DNA of 64,000 nucleotides, from NCBI GenBank assembly GCA_001411745.2, contig LIQB01000007.1, positions 122,827-186,826 of the forward strand, given 5' to 3'. Numbering within the stretch: the stretch's first letter is position 1; each line of letters starts with the position of its first letter. Positions 29,896 to 39,513 of this stretch are shown here, piece after piece. The stretch is from Psychrobacter glacincola. Lineage in GTDB: Bacteria; Pseudomonadota; Gammaproteobacteria; Pseudomonadales; Moraxellaceae. The notes below the pieces were generated by a model. That model saw only the letters and a program-made list of their open reading frames with translations. It did not search any database and was not told the DNA's origin. A program made the translations under genes and the position numbers.

Positions 29896-30459
29896 ATGAA
29901 GTGGGAGGCATGGTTTTCAATCGATTGGCAGCAAGTGCTGGGTATTTCTCTATCTGCAATCGGTTTTTATTTAGGGTTAATGTTGTTTACAAGATTGATG
30001 GGGTTGCGAAGTTTCTCCAAGCTCTCAAGCCATGATTTTGCGATGACTGTCGGTATTGGCAGTATACTCGCTTCAACGGTGCTATCAGACACACCGTCAT
30101 TAATGCAAGGGCTGTTTGCTGTCGCAGTATTGTTTGTGATTCAAGGGGTTATCTCATTTATTAGGCGTAAATTCAAACCGTTAAAATCTCTGATAGACAA
30201 TCGAGCCATTATATTAATGGCGCATGGCGAGTATTTTAGTGGAAACCTAAAAGAGGCCAATCTTAGTACCAGTGATGTTCAACAGGTTCTACGCAAGAAT
30301 GGGATCAAGTCTAAAACGGAAGTATTTGCTGTCATTATGGAAACCACAGGGGATATGAGTGTCATCAAAAACAATGCAGTTACGCCTGACTGGTCATTAT
30401 TCGATGATATACGCGACAGTGAGTTGCTGATTGGTTCTAGTAAAAATAGCAAATTGTAG
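29896..30459 (+). CDS. DUF421 (YetF-like) membrane protein
   Basis: A 187-residue inner-membrane protein of the DUF421/YetF family, of unknown biochemical role. Three hydrophobic segments occur in residues 14-95 (ISLSAIGFYLGLMLFTRLMG, DFAMTVGIGSILASTVL, FAVAVLFVIQGVISFI), followed by a soluble domain with NRAIILMAHGEYFSGNLKEA and LRKNGIKSKTEVFAVIMET. Conserved GSILASTVL pattern supports the family. AAAATAAGG precedes the ATG. It is monocistronic by appearance. Confidence 0.82.
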   Translation: MKWEAWFSIDWQQVLGISLSAIGFYLGLMLFTRLMGLRSFSKLSSHDFAMTVGIGSILASTVLSDTPSLMQGLFAVAVLFVIQGVISFIRRKFKPLKSLIDNRAIILMAHGEYFSGNLKEANLSTSDVQQVLRKNGIKSKTEVFAVIMETTGDMSVIKNNAVTPDWSLFDDIRDSELLIGSSKNSKL

Positions 30460-30912
30460 ATTTTGAGTTTTTGATTGTTGTGCTCGATGGGTACCAATGA
30501 CATAGATCACAACAATCCATTAAGTAACTATCGTGTTGACAGTGCTAAAAATAGGTGAAATATTGAGAGTGTAAGTCAAAGGAGACTGTAAAATTGTGCA
30601 CTTATAAACTATTTATTATAGAATGGTGACAAATTTATGACGCATTATTCACGGCGTTGTCTTGACCTTATGCCTGTGGTCACGCAAGATACAGGGGTCT
30701 GATAATAACGGTTGGCTTAGCTTTAGCAGATTTTATCAATGAGTAGTGTGATACTAATACCATTTTCGGTATTGTTTCTTCTCGCTTAATTAACTACTAT
30801 CTGTTGACGCAGTAATAACCCTAAGTAGTATTTTGAACGACAGTTTAAAAAAATGAACCTTTGGTTCTTAACTGACAATTTTTAATTCATAACATTAATA
30901 AACGAGGAACGT
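30460..30912. promoter_or_regulatory. 453-bp gap upstream of etfB
   Basis: No gene is visible. TTGACA at 30536-30541 is followed after 17 bp by AATATT (30559-30564), a reasonable sigma-70 promoter, which would give etfB a leader of about 340 nt. AATACC/GGTATT near 30757-30772 forms a small hairpin. AACGAGGAACG before 30913 carries the ribosome-binding site. Confidence 0.35.
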
Positions 30913-31662
30913 ATGAAAGCATTAGTAGCGGTCAAGCGTGTCATTGATTACAACGTAAAAGTTCGTGTAAAAGCTGACAACTCTGGCGTTGATTTATCAA
31001 ACACTAAGATGTCAATCAACCCTTTTGATGAGATTGCAGTAGAAGAAGCGGTTCGTCTAAAAGAAGCGGGTGTGATTGATGAAATCATTGTTGCTTCAAT
31101 CGGTCCAAAAGAATCACAAGAGCAAATTCGTGCAGCGTTAGCATTGGGCGCTGATCGTGGTGTTTTAGTGTTGACTGACGAAAAGCCGTATCCATTACAA
31201 ATTGCTAAGATCCTCAAAAACATCGCCGAGAGTGAAGGTACTGATATTATCTTATTGGGTAAGCAAGCCATTGATGATGATAACAACCAGACTGGTCAGA
31301 TGCTAGCGGCATTGATGGGTATCGGTCAGGGTACGTTTGCATCAGAAGTGAAGGTTGAAGGCGATAAAGTAAACGTGACTCGTGAAATCGACGGTGGTTT
31401 ACAGACGCTAGCACTTGAGCTACCAGCGGTTATTACCACTGATTTACGTTTGAATGAGCCTCGTTATGCTAAATTGCCTAACATCATGAAAGCGAAGAAA
31501 AAGCCACTTGACGAAAAAACGCCTGCTGATTTTGGTGTTGATATGGCCTCTAAGCAAGAGATCATTAAAGTTGTGCCACCTGCTGAACGTAAAGCTGGCA
31601 TCAAAGTGGGTTCAGTGGATGAGTTGGTCGATAAGCTAAGAAACGAAGCAAAAGTCATTTAA
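30913..31662 (+). CDS. etfB: Electron transfer flavoprotein beta subunit
   Basis: EtfB with EtfA passes electrons from acyl-CoA and other dehydrogenases to ETF:quinone oxidoreductase. The 249-residue product starts [20 protein letters not shown] and has [22 protein letters not shown] [19 protein letters not shown] and the conserved [15 protein letters not shown] adenine-loop region. Length is standard. etfA follows after 151 bp, a wider gap than usual for this pair. Confidence 0.97.
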   Translation: MKALVAVKRVIDYNVKVRVKADNSGVDLSNTKMSINPFDEIAVEEAVRLKEAGVIDEIIVASIGPKESQEQIRAALALGADRGVLVLTDEKPYPLQIAKILKNIAESEGTDIILLGKQAIDDDNNQTGQMLAALMGIGQGTFASEVKVEGDKVNVTREIDGGLQTLALELPAVITTDLRLNEPRYAKLPNIMKAKKKPLDEKTPADFGVDMASKQEIIKVVPPAERKAGIKVGSVDELVDKLRNEAKVI

Positions 31663-31813
31663 TGTTTCAATGATTGGATACTTCGCTACGGCATATCCTG
31701 TACAAGGCTATAGATTTAACTGGTTTATTTTATATAAAATAATAGTTGCTCAAACAGCTTTGTACACAAACAACCGCATGAATAGATGATACGAATAAAA
31801 AAGGATTAAAATC

Positions 31814-32746
31814 ATGGCAATTTTGGTATATGCAGAACATGACAATGCCAGTCTGAAAAAGGCAACTTTGAATACCATCGCTGCTGCTAAGCAAATGGGT
31901 GATGATATCCATGTGTTGGTTGCAGGTAGTGGTGCTCAAGCTGTCGCTGACCAAGCAGCTAAAGCAGAAGGCGTGACTAAAGTATTATTAGCAGACAATG
32001 CTGCCTATGAGCATCAATTAGCGGGTAACGTCGCGCTATTGGTTGCTGATATCGCTGGTGATTACAGCCATATCCTTGCACCTGCTACCACTACTGGTAA
32101 GAACTTTATGCCACGCGTTGCCGCTTTACTTGACGTAAGCATGCTATCAGAAATATCTGCCGTCGTAGATGCGCAAACGTTTGAGCGTCCTATCTATGCT
32201 GGTAACGCCACAGCAACTGTCAAAACATCAGAAGATAAAGTTGTTATGACAGTACGTACCACAGCTTTTGACCCAGTAGCAAGTGAAGGTGGATCAGCTA
32301 CTGTTGAGACAATCGACAACGTGCAAGAAACTGGCAAAGCAAGCTTCGTTAATGAAGAGATGGCGAAATCTGACCGTCCTGAATTGACTTCAGCAGGCAT
32401 TGTGGTTTCTGGTGGTCGTGCCTTAGCAAATGGCGAGAACTTCACCAAATATATCGAACCATTGGCTGATAAACTTGGCGCTGCCGTTGGTGCATCACGT
32501 GCCGCTGTTGACGCAGGTTACGTACCAAACGATATGCAGGTCGGTCAAACGGGTAAAATCGTTGCACCAGACTTATATATCGCAGCAGGCATTTCAGGCG
32601 CGATTCAGCATTTAGCGGGTATGAAAGATTCTAAAGTTATTGTTGCTATCAACAATGACCCAGAAGCACCTATCGCTAGCGTTGCTGATTACTTCTTAGA
32701 AGCTGATTTATTTACAGCATTGCCTGAGCTTACTAGCAAGGTTTAA
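31814..32746 (+). CDS. etfA: Electron transfer flavoprotein alpha subunit
   Basis: EtfA carries the FAD of the ETF heterodimer. The 310-residue product has an N-terminal nucleotide-binding-like domain and the C-terminal FAD domain with VVSGGRALAN, GASRAAVDAGYVPNDMQVGQ and GISGAIQHLAGMKDSKVIVA. AAAAAGGA precedes the ATG. It is followed by a strong terminator shared with the convergent methyltransferase gene. Confidence 0.97.
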   Translation: MAILVYAEHDNASLKKATLNTIAAAKQMGDDIHVLVAGSGAQAVADQAAKAEGVTKVLLADNAAYEHQLAGNVALLVADIAGDYSHILAPATTTGKNFMPRVAALLDVSMLSEISAVVDAQTFERPIYAGNATATVKTSEDKVVMTVRTTAFDPVASEGGSATVETIDNVQETGKASFVNEEMAKSDRPELTSAGIVVSGGRALANGENFTKYIEPLADKLGAAVGASRAAVDAGYVPNDMQVGQTGKIVAPDLYIAAGISGAIQHLAGMKDSKVIVAINNDPEAPIASVADYFLEADLFTALPELTSKV

Positions 32747-32772
32747 TCGTTATTTAGTGATTAGTTAAGTAT

Positions 32773-32806
32773 AAAAACCCGCTATTATTTATAGCGGGTT
32801 TTTCGT
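32773..32806. terminator. Bidirectional terminator, etfA / rRNA-methylase-type gene
   Basis: AAAAACCCGCTAT pairs with ATAGCGGGTTTTT around a short loop, flanked by A- and T-runs. It lies between convergent transcripts. Confidence 0.9.
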
Positions 32807-32842
32807 ATTTGAGAGGTATGTTTTTGATTCAGTCAAACAACA

Positions 32843-33637
32843 TTAGTTATAATTTCTTTGACGCAGCGTCTCATATAAGCATAATGAGCCTGCAATGGCG
32901 ACATTCAGACTTTCTTGACCATTGGGCTGTGGTAGAGCGATAGGGGTAGCACACTGCATCAGCTCATCACAAACGCCTTGTCCTTCATGACCCATAATCC
33001 AAGCAATAGGTTTTTTTAAGTCATGTTGATAAATGACTGTATCAGTATGTGAGCTGGTCGCAAATAGCGGTGTTTGTACATGGTCTAAAATATCTTGCGC
33101 ACTTAGACCTTCATAAATAGTCAGAGCAAACTGAGCGCCCATACCTGCTCGTAATGTCTTAGGGGACCACGCTTGTGCCGTAGCGCTGGTACAGAGTATG
33201 TTCTTGATGCCAACTGCTGCTGCGGTGCGTAATAGGGTGCCCACATTGCCGCTGTCTTGCACATCATTTAAAATTAAGCAGTCATCATTAATCATCGATA
33301 AACGAGGCGTTGGTACTTTAATGATTGCCATGATATCGATACCAGTACCTAAGCTACGAATGCTCTCATACAGCGAATGTGATAACGTTAAAATAGGCGT
33401 ATAAGTAGGCAAGCGCGTCAAAATTTGCTGAACCTCAGGATGGTTGTGCGCAGACTCTGCGAGTAGGATTTGAGCAAACGGGTAGTCGCTACGTAGCGCT
33501 GCATCGATGAGATGGACGCCCTCAATCACCGTTTGCCCTTGCTTCTTCCGCTGCCGCGCTTGCGTTAACAAGGATTTGACAAGTTTAACGGTCGTATTTT
33601 TATCTGAGGTAATAAGCTCGGTGGGATTTGCTACCAT
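32843..33637 (-). CDS. TrmH/SpoU family RNA 2'-O-methyltransferase
   Basis: A SPOUT-fold methyltransferase, probably acting on rRNA or tRNA ribose. The three family motifs are clear: NDVQDSGNVGTLLRTAAAVG (motif 1), IMGHEGQGV (motif 2) and LPQPNGQESLNVAIAGSLCL (motif 3). An N-terminal substrate-binding domain of about 90 residues begins with SLLTQARQRKKQGQTVIEG. From ATG 33637 (MVANPTELIT) it has 264 residues; a TTG at 33676 has no better ribosome site. The exact target cannot be assigned. It lies downstream of fbp on the same strand, gap 104 bp. Confidence 0.85.
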   Translation of the reverse strand: MVANPTELITSDKNTTVKLVKSLLTQARQRKKQGQTVIEGVHLIDAALRSDYPFAQILLAESAHNHPEVQQILTRLPTYTPILTLSHSLYESIRSLGTGIDIMAIIKVPTPRLSMINDDCLILNDVQDSGNVGTLLRTAAAVGIKNILCTSATAQAWSPKTLRAGMGAQFALTIYEGLSAQDILDHVQTPLFATSSHTDTVIYQHDLKKPIAWIMGHEGQGVCDELMQCATPIALPQPNGQESLNVAIAGSLCLYETLRQRNYN

Positions 33638-33741
33638 AGTAGATCGCTTAGAAAAAAATATAGAAAAATTAAACAATCAGTATAAAGTATTACAAATGCT
33701 CTGGCTTTATACTGATTATTATCAAAGTAACGTTAAAGTGC

Positions 33742-34725
33742 TTATTTATCAGCGTAATTTATATGCAGATTTTTAACATAATCGACTTCATTTTTACTGC
33801 CTAGTACCACGGGAACGCGTTGGTGAATATCGGTTGGCTCTATGTCTAAAATGCGATTGACTGCATCAGTAGCAGCGCCACCCGCACGCTCAATTAATAA
33901 GCTCATTGGATTGGCTTCATACATCAAGCGTAATTTGCCCGCTTTATTGGCGTATTTGGTATCGAACGGATAAGTGAAGAGACCACCGCGACATAAAATA
34001 CGATGCACATCACCGACCATGGCGGCCACCCAGCGCGTATTAAAATCGCGACCACGGACACCCGTTTCGCCAGCAATTAACTCATCGATATACTGCTGCA
34101 TGGGTGCGCGCCAGTAGCGGTAGTTTGAAGCATTGATGGCGTATTCGCTGGTATCGGCATCGATTTGCACGTTTTCTTCTATTAATACATAATCGTTAGT
34201 GTCAGGATCTAGGCTAAACATCACGACATGATCGGCGATAGTTAGCGCTAGTACGGTAGAGGTGCCATAAAGCAAATAACCGGCTGCTAGCTGTTGATTA
34301 CCAGCTTGCAAGAAGTCGCTATTTTCACTGATTTGACCTTGGCGCTGGTACGGTAAAATAGAAAAGATAGTGCCAACGGCCATATTAATATCGATGTTTG
34401 ATGAACCATCAAGCGGATCGAACAATACCAACAAACTGCCATCTGCATTAGCAGGGGTAGCATCGTCAAGCTCTTCTGAAGCAACGCCTGCACAATGGGT
34501 ATTTTTCGCCAAAGCATCTAATAATAAGTCATTGGCCAGTACGTCCAGTTTCTTTTGCTCTTCACCTTGGACGTTTTGGTTGCCAGCTTCGCCTAGAATG
34601 TCGGCTAGCGCCCCTTTTCTCAATAATTGTGAGATGGTTTTACCCACGTCAGTGACAGTCGTAATAACGTCACTCAGTGCAGGATTGGGTGAATAATCAT
34701 TGAGATAGTCTGTAAGGGTTGTCAT
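33742..34725 (-). CDS. fbp: Fructose-1,6-bisphosphatase class 1
   Basis: Fbp hydrolyses fructose-1,6-bisphosphate in gluconeogenesis. The 327-residue product has the metal-binding motif [20 protein letters not shown] (residues 103-122) with the upstream GVASEELDD, and the substrate region [26 protein letters not shown] is 4 bp before ATG 34725. Class 1 fold and length are clear. The downstream methyltransferase may share its message. Confidence 0.97.
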   Translation of the reverse strand: MTTLTDYLNDYSPNPALSDVITTVTDVGKTISQLLRKGALADILGEAGNQNVQGEEQKKLDVLANDLLLDALAKNTHCAGVASEELDDATPANADGSLLVLFDPLDGSSNIDINMAVGTIFSILPYQRQGQISENSDFLQAGNQQLAAGYLLYGTSTVLALTIADHVVMFSLDPDTNDYVLIEENVQIDADTSEYAINASNYRYWRAPMQQYIDELIAGETGVRGRDFNTRWVAAMVGDVHRILCRGGLFTYPFDTKYANKAGKLRLMYEANPMSLLIERAGGAATDAVNRILDIEPTDIHQRVPVVLGSKNEVDYVKNLHINYADK

Positions 34726-35141
34726 AAGGCTTCCTAATAAATGCTGTTAAAATAAAGGCTACTGAAACTAAGGATTAAATAAGGGGTTGGAAAATCGGTT
34801 GGGTCGCACGTTACAGACCTAAATCTGGCAAATTTTTAAATACCTCGCACGGCATCTTTGTCCTGACCACAAAATCAGCTACACTATCACTATTATTATT
34901 TATTTATCGTTTGGCTAAGCGGATTTTTGATGATGGTTTTGACAGGTCTATGGCTACTGCCCAAGAGTATAACAATGGCTGTTTTTTACGGCGCTATGTC
35001 TCTCACTGCCACTGGGGTAAATTGTAGCAAATAAGTGCCAAAATGTCCTTGTCTCTGTGCTTATCGTCGACTATAAATCGCCAAAAAACGCATAAATAAT
35101 GATTATTAAATCATATAAACCAACAATAAAGACCTGCCATT
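34726..35141. other. Divergent gap fbp / pyrB
   Basis: These 416 bp must hold promoters for both genes, but no consensus pair stands out (a TTGACA at 34939 has its nearest TATAAC 23 bp away). A small open frame is annotated separately. CTGCCATT before 35142 gives no strong ribosome-binding site for pyrB. Confidence 0.3.
34930..35034 (+). CDS. Possible 34-residue leader peptide upstream of pyrB
   Basis: ATG 34930 opens a frame of 34 codons, MMVLTGLWLLPKSITMAVFY plus 14 more residues, ending TAA 107 bp before pyrB. The product is hydrophobic with one likely membrane span. AGCGGA about 6 bp upstream is a weak ribosome site. It might be a leader peptide or just chance; no homologue is known to me. 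Confidence 0.25.
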   Translation: MMVLTGLWLLPKSITMAVFYGAMSLTATGVNCSK

Positions 35142-36215
35142 ATGCCAAATTCTATCGATAGCCGCTCAACTCAAACAGTCTCGCCAACGGATTATGCTAA
35201 ATTTGATCCTGATACCATTCATGAGAAACTTGATGCGTCGTTGAGTCGTCCGCAGCTGAATGCTGATGGTAGCATTCGCCATTTTTTGGGGGTAGAAGGT
35301 CTTAATAAAGCGCAGTTACAGGCGATTATTGCCAAAGCAGAGACGTTTTTTGATGATAACGGACAGCTCATTAACCGTCCTGAGCTCGAAGGCTATACGG
35401 TGATGAATTTGTTTTTTGAACCGTCAACGCGTACCCGTACGACCTTTGAAGTAGCCGAAAAGCGTTTAGGTGCCAATGTGCTCAATATCGATATCGAGCG
35501 CTCTAGTACCAAAAAAGGTGAAAGCTTGCGCGATACGCTGTGGAATCTACAAGCCATGACGGCAGATATCTTTGTGGTACGGCATTCAGCATCAGGTGCT
35601 GCCCATTTTATGGCAACAGAGGTGACACCTGATATTGCCATTATCAATGGCGGTGATGGCTGGCATGCGCATCCAACGCAAGGGATGCTCGACATGCTCA
35701 CCATTCATCGTGAAGCACCGCGCCCATTTGAGGAATTGTCAGTGGCTATCGTTGGCGATATCAAGCATTCGCGAGTGGCGCGCTCAGATATCAGTGCACT
35801 ACAAACCTTGGGTGTAAAAGACATCCGCGTCTGTGCGCCGCGTACTTTATTACCGAAAGGTATTGAGCGTTTTGGGGTACGAGTCTATGAAGATATGAAT
35901 GACTGTGTCACGGACTGTGATGTCATTATGGGATTAAGAATACAAAACGAACGTATCGGCTCGCCGCTGCTGGCATCATCGAGTGAATATTATAAACACT
36001 ACGGTATTACACCAGAGCGCATGGCGTTGGCTAAGCCCGATGCGTTGGTCATGCATCCAGGGCCGATGAACCGCGGTGTTGAGATTGCATCAAGCGTTGC
36101 TGATGGCGACCAGTCAGTGATTTTAAAACAGGTGAATAACGGCATCGCTATTCGTATGGCAGTACTGTCGTTAGCTATGGAAGGTCAGCGCGCTCACCAA
36201 GCTGCGAGTAAATAA
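35142..36215 (+). CDS. pyrB: Aspartate carbamoyltransferase catalytic subunit
   Basis: PyrB makes carbamoyl-aspartate, the first committed pyrimidine step. The 357-residue product has the carbamoyl-phosphate motif FEPSTRTRT (residues 92-100), [17 protein letters not shown], and [13 protein letters not shown]. About 40 extra N-terminal residues and a following pyrC'-type gene match the Pseudomonas class of ATCase, which assembles with an inactive dihydroorotase instead of PyrI. No pyrI is seen. Start [10 protein letters not shown] is the first available ATG. Confidence 0.96.
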   Translation: MPNSIDSRSTQTVSPTDYAKFDPDTIHEKLDASLSRPQLNADGSIRHFLGVEGLNKAQLQAIIAKAETFFDDNGQLINRPELEGYTVMNLFFEPSTRTRTTFEVAEKRLGANVLNIDIERSSTKKGESLRDTLWNLQAMTADIFVVRHSASGAAHFMATEVTPDIAIINGGDGWHAHPTQGMLDMLTIHREAPRPFEELSVAIVGDIKHSRVARSDISALQTLGVKDIRVCAPRTLLPKGIERFGVRVYEDMNDCVTDCDVIMGLRIQNERIGSPLLASSSEYYKHYGITPERMALAKPDALVMHPGPMNRGVEIASSVADGDQSVILKQVNNGIAIRMAVLSLAMEGQRAHQAASK

Positions 36216-36275
36216 TCCTTTGCCTCGCTGTTTTATATTTATTTATCCCATTTTATTGATACGGTAATAACGCTC

Positions 36276-37487
36276 ATGACAACTATGTTAAATACGGATG
36301 CACCGATAATTAACCATCTTCCTCAATCATTTAAAGACTCACTATCAAGTGCTGCGACAGATAAGTTGGCTTCACTTGAAGCTGGGCGTGAAATGTGGCT
36401 ACTGCCGCCTTTAGTTGATTTGTGCGCCCGCCTACGTGAACCAGGTCAACAACAACATGGTACGTTAGAGTCAGAAGGGCGAGCAGCCCGTGCCAATGGT
36501 TTTTTGCATGTGGTCATTCCGCCTGATACCAATCCTATCTTAGAGAACGGTTCATTATTAAAAGGCTTACGTGAGCGCGCGCTTGGTGATGGCGGCATAT
36601 ATTTGCATATTTTGGGTGCATTGACTGCTGGTTTAGAAGGCGAGTGTCCATCAAATATCGCTGGGCTTAAAAAAGGCGGTTGTATAGCTGTTTCTAATGC
36701 GCGCCGCCCTTTTCGCAATGATTTAGTATTACTGCGTACACTGGAATACGCCGCGACTTTTAATATGAAAGTATTTTTTTATCCTGATGAGCCAAGTCTA
36801 TCTGGTGATGGCGTGGCGCATGAAGGTTATATCGCGTCATATCACGGCTTGCAAGGGATTCCTTGGATCGCTGAAACGGTTGCCTTGTCAACGCAGTTGC
36901 TGATGGTTGAAGAAACAGGCATCGCTGCTCACTTTAGTCAATTATCCTGTAAATCTTCAATCGAATTGATGCGCTGGGCAAAAGATAAAGGTCTGCCCGT
37001 GACTTGTGATGTGGCGATGCATCAGTTGTATTTGACCGATGATAATTTAGAGGGTTTTAATGCTCAAGCCTATGTATTACCACCCCTGCGTAGTAATACC
37101 GATCAGCAAGCCATCCGCCGTGGTCTAAAAGATGGCACCATTGATGCGATATGTAGCCATCATGAACCCTTGAACAGTACCGCCAAAAAAGCCCCATTTG
37201 CTGAGAGTACACCAGGCATCTCAAATTTTGATACCTTTATGGCGCTGGCTTGTCAGCTAGTAAATGATGAGGTGTTAACCTTAGAGCAACTTGTCGATAA
37301 AATCTGTCTCAATCCGGCGAAAATCGCTGGTATTAGTGAGCAATATGAAAAAATCGGCGGCGCAGTACTGGTGGATCCTAAGTTAGAGTGGCAAGTGACC
37401 GCCCAATCCATGCTGTCCAATGGTAAAAACACCCCATTCTTTAATCAGCAGTTGCAAGGCCGCGTTGTGGAGACTTTCTTTGGCTAA
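36276..37487 (+). CDS. pyrC': Dihydroorotase-like ATCase partner (PyrC'), zinc site lost
   Basis: A 403-residue member of the dihydroorotase/amidohydrolase family. The usual zinc motif DxHxHxR is DLCARLR here (residues 48-54), so both histidines are replaced by Cys50 and Arg52. The metal-binding aspartate region, TDHAPH in active enzymes, reads CSHHEPL (293-299). It therefore should be catalytically dead, like Pseudomonas PyrC', which is required to build the PyrB dodecamer. Another, active PyrC should exist elsewhere. It lies 60 bp after pyrB. The end overlaps the next gene by 8 bp. Confidence 0.9.
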   Translation: MTTMLNTDAPIINHLPQSFKDSLSSAATDKLASLEAGREMWLLPPLVDLCARLREPGQQQHGTLESEGRAARANGFLHVVIPPDTNPILENGSLLKGLRERALGDGGIYLHILGALTAGLEGECPSNIAGLKKGGCIAVSNARRPFRNDLVLLRTLEYAATFNMKVFFYPDEPSLSGDGVAHEGYIASYHGLQGIPWIAETVALSTQLLMVEETGIAAHFSQLSCKSSIELMRWAKDKGLPVTCDVAMHQLYLTDDNLEGFNAQAYVLPPLRSNTDQQAIRRGLKDGTIDAICSHHEPLNSTAKKAPFAESTPGISNFDTFMALACQLVNDEVLTLEQLVDKICLNPAKIAGISEQYEKIGGAVLVDPKLEWQVTAQSMLSNGKNTPFFNQQLQGRVVETFFG

Positions 37488-38028
37488 TTTGCCTAGGCAG
37501 GATGATAGTCTGCAACCATCCTCGAAGGATAACGATCATCACTTGCACAACCAAACCATCAAGTCGCACAGTACTGCTAGTGAATCTATCAAAGCGGTAG
37601 CAATCTATGAGGTGGTCAAAGGCGTCGGTGCGTTATTAGGGGCGGGGGCTTTATGGTCATGGCATACTGACCTTGAGCATTGGCTGACGACGGCGACAGA
37701 TTCTTGGCAACAGACTTTTGGACAGCTACTGGCACCGCAAGTTGACAGTGCAGTACGGATTGCCCAGCAGGCAAGTAAAAACTGGTCATTATTTTTGTTA
37801 TTAATCTTTGCTTACGCTAGCCTACGTTTTCTTGAGGCTTATGGCTTATGGCAAGATAAAACATGGGCGTATTGGTTTGGTGTGCTGGGTTATGGGGTGT
37901 TTATTCCTATTGAGCTTTACTATCTAATCGTTAGCCCATTTGATTGGTTTAAGCTTGGAATATTAGTCTCGAACCTTCTTATTGTGGTTGTGGTCTATCG
38001 TAATATGAAGCGTAAAGGATTGATATAA
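37480..38028 (+). CDS. DUF2127 family membrane protein
   Basis: A 182-residue protein with the DUF2127 pattern: a first hydrophobic region after AVAIYEVVKGVGALLGAGAL, then SLFLLLIFAYASLRFLEAYGLW, TWAYWFGVLGYGVFIPIELYYL and LGILVSNLLIVVVVYRNMKRK. Function is unknown. I start at TTG 37480 (LANLPRQDDS), 7 bp after GGAG at 37469; no ATG fits, and the frame upstream runs inside pyrC'. The start overlaps pyrC' by 8 bp, so it is probably translated from the pyrB message. The first 40 residues are hydrophilic. Confidence 0.8.
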   Translation: MANLPRQDDSLQPSSKDNDHHLHNQTIKSHSTASESIKAVAIYEVVKGVGALLGAGALWSWHTDLEHWLTTATDSWQQTFGQLLAPQVDSAVRIAQQASKNWSLFLLLIFAYASLRFLEAYGLWQDKTWAYWFGVLGYGVFIPIELYYLIVSPFDWFKLGILVSNLLIVVVVYRNMKRKGLI

Positions 38029-38076
38029 AAAAGGCGTATATAGCGGCTATCAAAAAAACTGAATGTGTATGAAAAA

Positions 38077-38112
38077 GCCAGCGTAAGATACTCTCTTATG
38101 CTGGCCTTCTTT
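38077..38112. terminator. Bidirectional terminator after pyrB cluster
   Basis: GCCAGCGTAAGA (38077-38088) pairs with TCTTATGCTGGC (38094-38105), with A-run upstream and CTTCTTTT downstream. Serves the DUF2127 gene and the convergent antiporter gene. Confidence 0.8.
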
Positions 38113-38145
38113 TGCTAAAACGATTGGCTTAAAACTGGTTATAAA

Positions 38146-39453
38146 TTATGGCTTTGCTGTACTTTTATCAGTGCGAATGCTTTTGGCGACTTTGCCAATA
38201 CTCAAACCTTGCACCAAGATAGAGAATATCACCACTGCATAAGTGAGAGCCAATAAGATATCGCGTTCGGTTCCCAGCGGCAGCTGCAACACTAAGGCAA
38301 CCGAAATACCACCACGTAATCCGCCCCATGTCAGCACTTTCCATGCACCAGTCGGTAAATCAAGCTGACGATGAAAGGTTTTGGTCGTCATACCTACAAC
38401 GATAAAACGCGCAAGTAGGGCAATGACAATCGTCAAGCCAGCGGCGATAAATAAATTACCCGAATAAGCAATCATCACTACTTCTAAACCGATGAGTACG
38501 AATAAAATAGCATTGAGAATTTCATCGATTAATTCCCAAAATAAATCAATATAATGCCGCGTTTTATCGCTCATCGCCAATGCTCGTCCGCGATTCCCAA
38601 CCATTAATCCCATCATCACCATGGCGAGTGGTCCTGATAAATGCCAATGGCTGGCGAGTGCATAACCACCTATCACACCAGCAAGCGTTAACAACACTTC
38701 TTCTTGATAGCTATCGATACTTTTCAGCATGTAATACAAAATCGCCCCAAGTACTAAGCCAAAAATAATGCCGCCACCAGCTTCAACCGCTAGAGTATGT
38801 GCCACATAATTGGCGGTTGGGATGTCACCACTAGATAAAATCCCTAGCAGCAATACAAAGATGACGACGCCGATACCATCGTTAAATAATGATTCACCCG
38901 CGATGACCGTTTCTATACTTTTTGGCGCGCCAGCCGATGCCAAAATACCCATCACGGCAATGGGATCGGTCGGTGATATTAGAGCACCGAATAGCAAACA
39001 CCAAAGAAACGGCAAACTGAAACCAAGCAGCGGCAGCATAAAATAAAGCGCCGTGGCGATAAGCATCGCAGAGACGATGGTACCGACGCAAGCAAGAATG
39101 CCAATAGGCAGTTTATAACGTTTTAAATCGCTGATATTGACGTGCAGCGCCCCTGCAAATAACAGCATAGAGAGCATGCCATCTAATAAGACTTCGGTAA
39201 AATCAAGCTGCTCTAATAAGCTTACTTCATAATCAATCAGCTGATCAAATCCCAAAAATCCCAAAAATATGGCGCCAATAGATAATAAAATGGAGATAAC
39301 CATCACGCCAATCGTGGTCGGTAGACCAATAAAGCGATGATTAACGTAAGTTAATAGGGCTGTGATTGATAAGAATATCGCGCTGATTTCAAGTATGGTT
39401 AGGCTACTGGTAGGGGCCATGAAAAAATTCTCAAGTGAGTTTAAAATTGTCAT
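38146..39453 (-). CDS. CPA1-type sodium/proton antiporter
   Basis: An inner-membrane cation:proton antiporter of the CPA1 (NhaP/NHE) group with about 12 hydrophobic segments. The ion-binding region ISPTDPIAVMGILASAGAPK and the following ESLFNDGIGVVIFVLLLG carry the conserved aspartates of the family. I use ATG 39453 (MTILNSLENFFMAP, 435 residues); GTG 39474 and ATG 39420 are possible, and none has a good ribosome site. Likely role is pH and sodium homeostasis; ion specificity is not readable from sequence. It lies 60 bp downstream of the DUF2254 gene. Confidence 0.85.
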   Translation of the reverse strand: MTILNSLENFFMAPTSSLTILEISAIFLSITALLTYVNHRFIGLPTTIGVMVISILLSIGAIFLGFLGFDQLIDYEVSLLEQLDFTEVLLDGMLSMLLFAGALHVNISDLKRYKLPIGILACVGTIVSAMLIATALYFMLPLLGFSLPFLWCLLFGALISPTDPIAVMGILASAGAPKSIETVIAGESLFNDGIGVVIFVLLLGILSSGDIPTANYVAHTLAVEAGGGIIFGLVLGAILYYMLKSIDSYQEEVLLTLAGVIGGYALASHWHLSGPLAMVMMGLMVGNRGRALAMSDKTRHYIDLFWELIDEILNAILFVLIGLEVVMIAYSGNLFIAAGLTIVIALLARFIVVGMTTKTFHRQLDLPTGAWKVLTWGGLRGGISVALVLQLPLGTERDILLALTYAVVIFSILVQGLSIGKVAKSIRTDKSTAKP

Positions 39454-39513
39454 AAGCTTAGCGCTTACAAACACTAAATAGGTTTGATTTTAGTTTAGTT
39501 ATCGTTTGTCTTT

